A stretch of DNA of 64,000 bases from NCBI GenBank assembly GCA_021733925.1, contig JAIPJY010000005.1:62001-126000 (forward strand). Direction: 5' to 3'. The notes under the pieces are model-generated. The model was not told the DNA's origin. It was given only the letters and a program-made list of their open reading frames with translations, and did not search any database. The position numbers and the translations under genes are program-made. Shown here one piece after another: positions 59,268 to 64,000 of this stretch (within the stretch, counting starts at the first letter, position 1; each line of letters starts with the position of its first letter). Source of the DNA: Prosthecobacter sp. GTDB taxonomy: Bacteria; Verrucomicrobiota; Verrucomicrobiia; Verrucomicrobiales; Verrucomicrobiaceae.

Positions 59268-62200
59268 GGCATTTCCTCCACGGCCCGCTCCAGGCGTGAC
59301 TCAATGAGACGGCGCATCGCTGCCTCCATCCCGGACCGGGTCCATTCAATGTCACCTATCACATTGTCGGAGACCTTTTGTTCGTCGGCATTGAAGATGC
59401 GCCGCGGTTTGATCGCCTTGTCGGTGATCATTCCCGCACGATGGATGCCTGCGGGCGGCACGTATTCAGCGAGGTTGATCCCACCGGCCTCCACAAGGCA
59501 GAGACGCTGTACACCTTTGCTCAGATGCTTGTGCAGGCCCGTTTCGTTCATGAAGCGTGGATGAAACAGGTCGCCGCGCAGATGCATGATGGCTCCCACC
59601 CAGCCGCCGGGCGGTTTGGCCATGGGTTCAGCAGGTTTCTTGGGTGGTTCGCGGCGGGGCTTGCTCTCTGCCAGATCACCTCCGGCAGGTGGCAGTACAA
59701 ATTCAAATCCCACGAGCTTTCCGCCCAGCGCACTCGCATGCTCAAGGTAGAGGCTGATGATCTGCTGCATCCAGTCACGGTGTTCACTGTAAACGGCAAC
59801 CACGATGTCATCCGGCTGTGAAAAGCTGAAGCGGAAAAGATCGTGCTGCAGTTTCACCCGCTGGTTCTGGATCTCAGCCAGGCTTGATTGCAGGGCCGCT
59901 GCATCAAAACCTCCTGCCAGATGAAAGGTGCCGAGCGTCTCGGTCTCCAGGGCGTCCATGTCTTGCGTGAGTGCGCTCAGCTCGGCCAGCACACGCCGCA
60001 GGTGCCCCAGCCGTGCCAGTCGCGACTGCTCTTCTGGACTGAGCCAGCTGCGTTTCGCACTGCGCCGTTCCAGCATGGCCAGCAGCGGTACTTCATTCTC
60101 CAAGGCGGACACCGTGGAGCTGCGCGCCAGCTTTGACAAACGCCGGCGCAATTCCAGCACGGCATCCGCCAGCTTCAGCGCACGCTGCGTGGCGGCCGCG
60201 TCTTCTCCGGCCTGCCTCTGTTTCACATCAATGACGAGCTCATTCCTGACCAAGTTGACGGCAGCCACCAGCGGCTGGCGGTGGCGCACTTCGTTCAGCG
60301 CCTCGGCCAGCGGCACCATCAGCGTGCGTTCCAGGATACGCTTCAGCGGACGTGCTCCGTATTTTGGATCATGGCCCCGCGCTGCCAGATGTTCTTCCAC
60401 ACCGGGGCCGAGCCGCAGATCGACATCACGCAGGCGAATGCCGTCACGTTGCCGCAGGAGATCCAGATGCCGACGCGTGACGCGCAGCATGAGGTCAAGA
60501 CTCAACGCATGAAAGCGCAGGATGGCTCCAAGCCGGTTGTAAATCTCCGGGCGCAGAAACTGCCGCACCGCCTCGGCGAAGTGGCCGCCGCCATCCTGTT
60601 CCTCGCCTGTGGCGAAGCCCATGGCGCCACGCTGAAACTCACGCGCACCAAGATTTGAAGTCATGATGATCACCGTGTTGCAAAAGTCCGCCGCCCGTCC
60701 GGCGGCGTCTGTGAGACGGCCGTCGCCGAGGATTTGCAGCAGCAGGTCAAAGAAGGCCGGATCCGCCTTCTCGAACTCATCAAACAGCAGCACGCTGAAG
60801 GGTTGTTCGCGTATCCGTGCGGTGAGCAATCCCTCCGCCTGACCGGTGCCGCCGATGAGGCGCTGAACCGAGATGGAGTCGCTGAACTCACTTAAATCAA
60901 AGCGTGCCAGCCGGTTCGCACTGCCGAACAAAAACTCCGCCAGTGACTTCGCCAGCTCCGTTTTTCCGGTGCCAGTCGGCCCCACAAACAAAAACGAGCC
61001 AAGCGGCTGCTTGGGGCGGTTCAACCGCGCTTTGATCGTCGCCAGCAGATCAAGCATGGCCTCCACGGCCTCCGGCTGGCCGATCACCCGCTGCGTGAAC
61101 CAAATCCGTGTGGCATCCAGATCGAGCGGCAGCTCATCTTTGAGCAGCACCTCCGGCAGACCTGTTTCGCGAGTGAACGCGGCTGTGACTTGTTCGAGGG
61201 TGAGATGGGTTTTTTGATCTGCAGGCTGTTCAGTGACCAGGGTGGTCAGAAAGCGGATCGGACGCCCTGGATTGGCCGAATAGGTGGCGTACCGCCGATG
61301 CAGGCGATGCAGCCAGTCCAGCGCCGGCGCTGACAACGCATGATCGCTGTCCTTCCGTGCCAGATGGTGAAAGACGCGCTCCAGAATCTGTCTTGTGACT
61401 GCGGGCGCAGGCTCCTGCACACGGACGTGCATGAACGCACTCGCGATGTGCGGATCGCGCCGCTCAATGATCGCCAGCTGCTCCGGTGTGCATTCCGCGA
61501 TGGCCAGCAGCTCGCCGCGCGCGATCCAAGGCCGTAAAAAACTGGCGATGCTCTGGGCATTCGCACTGTGCTGCCCGACTTCCATCAACTCGACCAGGTT
61601 GCCGAGATGCAGCACCGCCTTCGTCTTGGCGGCTTCGCGGCAAAGCTCCCGGCACTGCTCCTGCCACTGCCCAAAGCCGGATTGTCCCGCGATGAGCATG
61701 GAGCCGCTCGTGCTCCAGATGTTGCTGTCGGCGGAGCGTGCCAGCTCGCGTACGGCCGCAGTCTTGCCCACACCCGGCGGGCCGATCAGCAGCACGCTGG
61801 CAGGCTGCCGCGCCTTCAGGGACTCGCGCATCAAATGCAGCGTGGCTTCCAAGGCAAAACCCGGCGTCGTGTTGTGCCGTGTGAGCTTTTGCGCCACTTC
61901 CCTGAGCACAGACTTGGTCTTTTTCTCGCCTTCTTTGGCCTCCTCCAGTTCACGTGGGGTTTGGATGTTCGCCGTGACGTCGAGTTCATCCACACGCAGC
62001 GCCTTCACGCACTGGGAGAGCGCCAGTCTTTTCAACGACACCTGCTTCACACGATCCACCAGCGTGAGCCGTACATGCGCCTCCACTCGTGCGGCGATCT
62101 GCTCCGGCTTGGCCGCAATGACCTGCACCCCGAGCACAGGAACGAACGCCAGATGCAGATCGTCCGACTCTGCCCAGGTGATGTAATCAAACCGCAGTTC

Positions 62201-62482
62201 CACAGGCTCCTTCCAGTCCGCACGTTTCTTCGCGGGTTCGAGCGTGAAAGTGATCTGTTCCACCCGCTCATCCTTGCCGGTCATGCGACGATGCAACGAA
62301 GCAGCAGGTACCGCCTCGGCATCTCCGAGCAGCATGGCAACCTTTGAGCGCAATCCCACTGCGGCACGCCCTGCTTTATCACCGAGACTCGACACGGTGG
62401 GAAAGCCATGACACTCCACCAGCTGCAGGTCGTCACCTAGGCTGAGAGTGACGGCATGGACATGAAACGTCTGGGCAGGCAT
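59264..62482 (-). CDS. HSP100/Clp-like double AAA+ ATPase fused to a release-factor-like domain, first gene
   Basis: 1072 residues from ATG 62482; an earlier ATG at 62527 adds no similar sequence. N-terminal domain about 1-200. AAA1: Walker A GPPGVGKTA (Lys240), but Walker B reads AVLHLGNL with Gly294-Asn295 in place of Asp-Glu. AAA2 is intact: GPTGTGKTE (Lys507), LLFDEFEKA, TSNLG, RPEIYNR and GARPLKR. A helical linker (about 765-880) leads to a region (about 890-1000) resembling the central domain of class-I release factors, with WMQQIISLYLEHA and GDLFHPRFMNETGLHKHLS. No GGQ motif. MGF is at 621-623. Confidence 0.87.
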   Translation of the reverse strand: MPAQTFHVHAVTLSLGDDLQLVECHGFPTVSSLGDKAGRAAVGLRSKVAMLLGDAEAVPAASLHRRMTGKDERVEQITFTLEPAKKRADWKEPVELRFDYITWAESDDLHLAFVPVLGVQVIAAKPEQIAARVEAHVRLTLVDRVKQVSLKRLALSQCVKALRVDELDVTANIQTPRELEEAKEGEKKTKSVLREVAQKLTRHNTTPGFALEATLHLMRESLKARQPASVLLIGPPGVGKTAAVRELARSADSNIWSTSGSMLIAGQSGFGQWQEQCRELCREAAKTKAVLHLGNLVELMEVGQHSANAQSIASFLRPWIARGELLAIAECTPEQLAIIERRDPHIASAFMHVRVQEPAPAVTRQILERVFHHLARKDSDHALSAPALDWLHRLHRRYATYSANPGRPIRFLTTLVTEQPADQKTHLTLEQVTAAFTRETGLPEVLLKDELPLDLDATRIWFTQRVIGQPEAVEAMLDLLATIKARLNRPKQPLGSFLFVGPTGTGKTELAKSLAEFLFGSANRLARFDLSEFSDSISVQRLIGGTGQAEGLLTARIREQPFSVLLFDEFEKADPAFFDLLLQILGDGRLTDAAGRAADFCNTVIIMTSNLGAREFQRGAMGFATGEEQDGGGHFAEAVRQFLRPEIYNRLGAILRFHALSLDLMLRVTRRHLDLLRQRDGIRLRDVDLRLGPGVEEHLAARGHDPKYGARPLKRILERTLMVPLAEALNEVRHRQPLVAAVNLVRNELVIDVKQRQAGEDAAATQRALKLADAVLELRRRLSKLARSSTVSALENEVPLLAMLERRSAKRSWLSPEEQSRLARLGHLRRVLAELSALTQDMDALETETLGTFHLAGGFDAAALQSSLAEIQNQRVKLQHDLFRFSFSQPDDIVVAVYSEHRDWMQQIISLYLEHASALGGKLVGFEFVLPPAGGDLAESKPRREPPKKPAEPMAKPPGGWVGAIMHLRGDLFHPRFMNETGLHKHLSKGVQRLCLVEAGGINLAEYVPPAGIHRAGMITDKAIKPRRIFNADEQKVSDNVIGDIEWTRSGMEAAMRRLIESRLERAVEEMP

Positions 62483-62544
62483 CGTTAAAAGGATCGCCCA
62501 TGCTCCCGAATGCCAGCTAAGTGGCAAGTCCCATCACACGAAAG

Positions 62545-62574
62545 CACGGCAGCGCTGCACGAAATGCTGCCGTG
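62545..62574 (-). terminator. Hairpin downstream of cydAB
   Basis: A 9-bp stem CACGGCAGC/GCTGCCGTG (62545-62553 with 62566-62574) has a 12-base loop. On the minus strand it is followed by CTTTCGTG, so the T tract is weak. It separates cydB from the HSP100-like operon. Confidence 0.5.
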
Positions 62575-62649
62575 TATTTCTTGAACGTGAAATTGAACCT
62601 CATCGCTAACGCATCGGTGCCATCTTTTTCGGGGCAGTTCTTCTTGGGA

Positions 62650-63675
62650 TCAGGGTTCACTCTTGGGCGGTGCATCCCGGTCGTTGTCCGGATGGCTGAA
62701 GAGGCGAAACAGGAAGATCAGCGCGGGCAGCAACAGCACAGCACCAGCACTCAGAGCGAAGGTGAGCAGGCGCAGCGTGGCCTCCGGCGCGGCGCTGTTG
62801 TGGAGGGTGACATCTGGCGTGATCAAATTGGGGTATTGCGCGCAACCCCAGCCGGCCAAAATCAGCGCCACCTGGGCTGCGGCAGCGATGCGGGCGAGGA
62901 CGAACCACCGCCGCCAAAGCGCCAGCAGGGCGGTCCCGGCACAAAGACTGGTGCCTGTCAGCAGCAGCGGGGCCCACCATTGGGTCAGTCCATGAAACAT
63001 CTCAGGTGCGCCAGTTTTGGAGGTGAGAAAAACAGCCAGCGCCACCGGACCGAGCGCCAGTCCGGAACCCAACGCACGCCGCCGGAAATCATTCTGCAAC
63101 GCGGGTTCGGCCCGCGTGTAAAGCGTCATGTAGGTGGCCGCGAGAAAGGTAAACAGGACGGGCGCAAACACGCCGCATGCGAAAGCAAACGGTGTCAGCC
63201 ATCCCGCGAAAAAACCGGTGGTCACCTGGCCATCCACGCAGCGAATCTGCCCCGTGGTGAGCGCGCCCATGACCATGCCCTGGAAAAACGGCGTGAAGAA
63301 ACATGCCGCACCAAACACTGCGCCCCAGCGGTGCCGCACTCCTACACCCTGGGAGTCGTATTTGCGAAAAATGAAGGCCGAACCACGCAGTACGATGCCA
63401 GTCAGCATGAGTGTGATGGGAATGTGCAGCGCCGTCATCAGCGCGGCGAACGCGGGTGGGAAGGCTGAGAACAGCAGCACAATGACGAGGATGAGCCACA
63501 CATGGTTCGCTTCCCAGATGGGACTGATGGCTGCCGCGATGGCTTTACGCTGCTGCTCTGCGCGCGGCCCGCACGCCAGCAAATCCCACATGCCACCGCC
63601 GAAGTCCGCACCGCCCAGGAGGGCGTAGAGGATCAGCGAGAGCAGCACAAAGGCGGCGATGATCAGTTCATACAT
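62650..63675 (-). CDS. cydB: Cytochrome bd-type quinol oxidase subunit II
   Basis: 341 residues from ATG 63675; an earlier start at 63768 encodes low-complexity sequence. It has about eight to nine membrane helices. Subunit II motifs are visible: YALLGGADFGGGMWDLL, PIWEANHVWLILVIVLLFSAFP and ALHIPITLMLTGIVLRGSAF. With CydA it reduces oxygen using quinol and supports growth at low oxygen. The start overlaps the cydA stop by 8 bases. The C terminus is charged (DNDRDAPPKSEP). Confidence 0.93.
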   Translation of the reverse strand: MYELIIAAFVLLSLILYALLGGADFGGGMWDLLACGPRAEQQRKAIAAAISPIWEANHVWLILVIVLLFSAFPPAFAALMTALHIPITLMLTGIVLRGSAFIFRKYDSQGVGVRHRWGAVFGAACFFTPFFQGMVMGALTTGQIRCVDGQVTTGFFAGWLTPFAFACGVFAPVLFTFLAATYMTLYTRAEPALQNDFRRRALGSGLALGPVALAVFLTSKTGAPEMFHGLTQWWAPLLLTGTSLCAGTALLALWRRWFVLARIAAAAQVALILAGWGCAQYPNLITPDVTLHNSAAPEATLRLLTFALSAGAVLLLPALIFLFRLFSHPDNDRDAPPKSEP

Positions 63676-64000
63676 GGCTGGATTCGAGGAACTGCCGCCG
63701 CAGGAGAAGGATGACGATGATGGCCAGAAAGAAATACAGCAGCGTGAATGCGACGAAGGGCACAGCAATGTAGTGCATGGGCGTCACCGCTTCCGCAGTG
63801 CGCATGATGCCCTGTATAATCCAGGGTTGGCGGCCCACTTCCGTCACGACCCAGCCGGCTTCGAGCGCCACAAAGCCCAGCGGGCTGGCAAGCACCAGCA
63901 CACGCAGCAGCCAGCCGCCGTCGGGCAGCGGGTGTTTTCTCCACCAGTGCCAGCCCGCCCACGCCGACACGCCCAGCAGCGCCATGCCGCAGCCGACCAT
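63668..64000 (-). CDS. cydA: Cytochrome bd-type quinol oxidase subunit I, C-terminal part only
   Basis: The last 110 residues of CydA; the rest lies beyond the right edge. The conserved block GWVVTEVGRQPWIIQGIMRTAEAVTP identifies it, followed by the last membrane helix (IAVPFVAFTLLYFFLAIIVILLL). CydA carries the haems b558, b595 and d. It overlaps cydB by 8 bases, a coupled operon. Confidence 0.93.
   Translation of the reverse strand: MVGCGMALLGVSAWAGWHWWRKHPLPDGGWLLRVLVLASPLGFVALEAGWVVTEVGRQPWIIQGIMRTAEAVTPMHYIAVPFVAFTLLYFFLAIIVILLLRRQFLESSHV

Noticed and set aside
53706-62482. Type VI secretion ClpV or ordinary ClpB/ClpA assignment for the three AAA+ genes
   Set aside because: No type VI genes are nearby, the N domains are not Clp_N, the ClpB middle coiled coil is missing, and the C-terminal extensions do not belong to these families.

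Overview
The window is high-GC bacterial chromosome and most probably comes from a member of the Verrucomicrobiota, something like the Verrucomicrobiaceae/Prosthecobacter group. This is inferred from the gene mix: a PQQ-propeller protein, a DUF1080 (3-keto-disaccharide hydrolase-like) protein, a secreted sulfatase, a Tat-exported Gfo/Idh/MocA oxidoreductase and a giant multidomain secreted subtilase. Intergenic inverted repeats built on ATGACGAAT words point the same way. No rRNA, CRISPR array, integrase or intact insertion sequence was seen. There is one tRNA gene (His).

Layout. 0-3 kb: partial membrane protein, secreted PQQ-propeller protein and an isolated nuoB-nuoC pair (minus strand). 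3.1-12 kb: one gene for a secreted subtilase of about 2955 residues, interrupted near its 3' end by a one-base slip in a run of nine G. 12-18.5 kb: chaperone region (dnaK, two unknown genes, groES-groEL, lipoprotein). The shared dnaK/protease upstream region carries six GTGCCA(A)/TTGGCAC words. 18.8-29 kb: sulfatase, oxidoreductase, NlpC/P60 protein, lipoproteins, exported pyroglutamyl-peptidase-like protein, an alkyltransferase-like (ATL) DNA repair protein, a translationally coupled Mrr-type nuclease plus PIN-like protein, and the DUF1080 protein. 29-36.4 kb: lower-GC accessory genes including DUF2971, mnmG with two parS-like sites, a frameshifted DUF3592 gene, and pdhA without pdhB. 36.6-48 kb: holA, small membrane proteins, nitroreductase, gntP, a two-gene AAA ATPase/TOPRIM-like cassette and an MMPL exporter. 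48-53.7 kb: tRNA-His, rnc, a DASS-type carrier and a DUF485-actP acetate uptake pair. 53.7-62.5 kb: three tandem, tightly coupled HSP100/Clp-like double-AAA+ genes. 62.6-64 kb: cydB and the end of cydA.

The most unusual system is the three-gene HSP100-like operon (53706-62482). All three proteins share an unfamiliar N-terminal domain, depart from DE in the first Walker B motif and lack the aromatic pore loop of the second ring. They carry (I/M)GF at the position of the ClpP-binding loop. At least one, perhaps two, end in a region resembling the central domain of peptide-chain release factors. I infer a multi-subunit remodelling machine that may act at ribosomes. Two further cassettes look like candidate nucleic-acid defence or stress modules: Mrr-like nuclease plus PIN-like protein (26190-27622) and AAA ATPase plus TOPRIM-like protein (43862-45530).

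All family assignments are from reading translated sequence by eye; no database search was run. Start codons were chosen by family fit, signal peptides and gene spacing, because Shine-Dalgarno motifs are mostly weak here.
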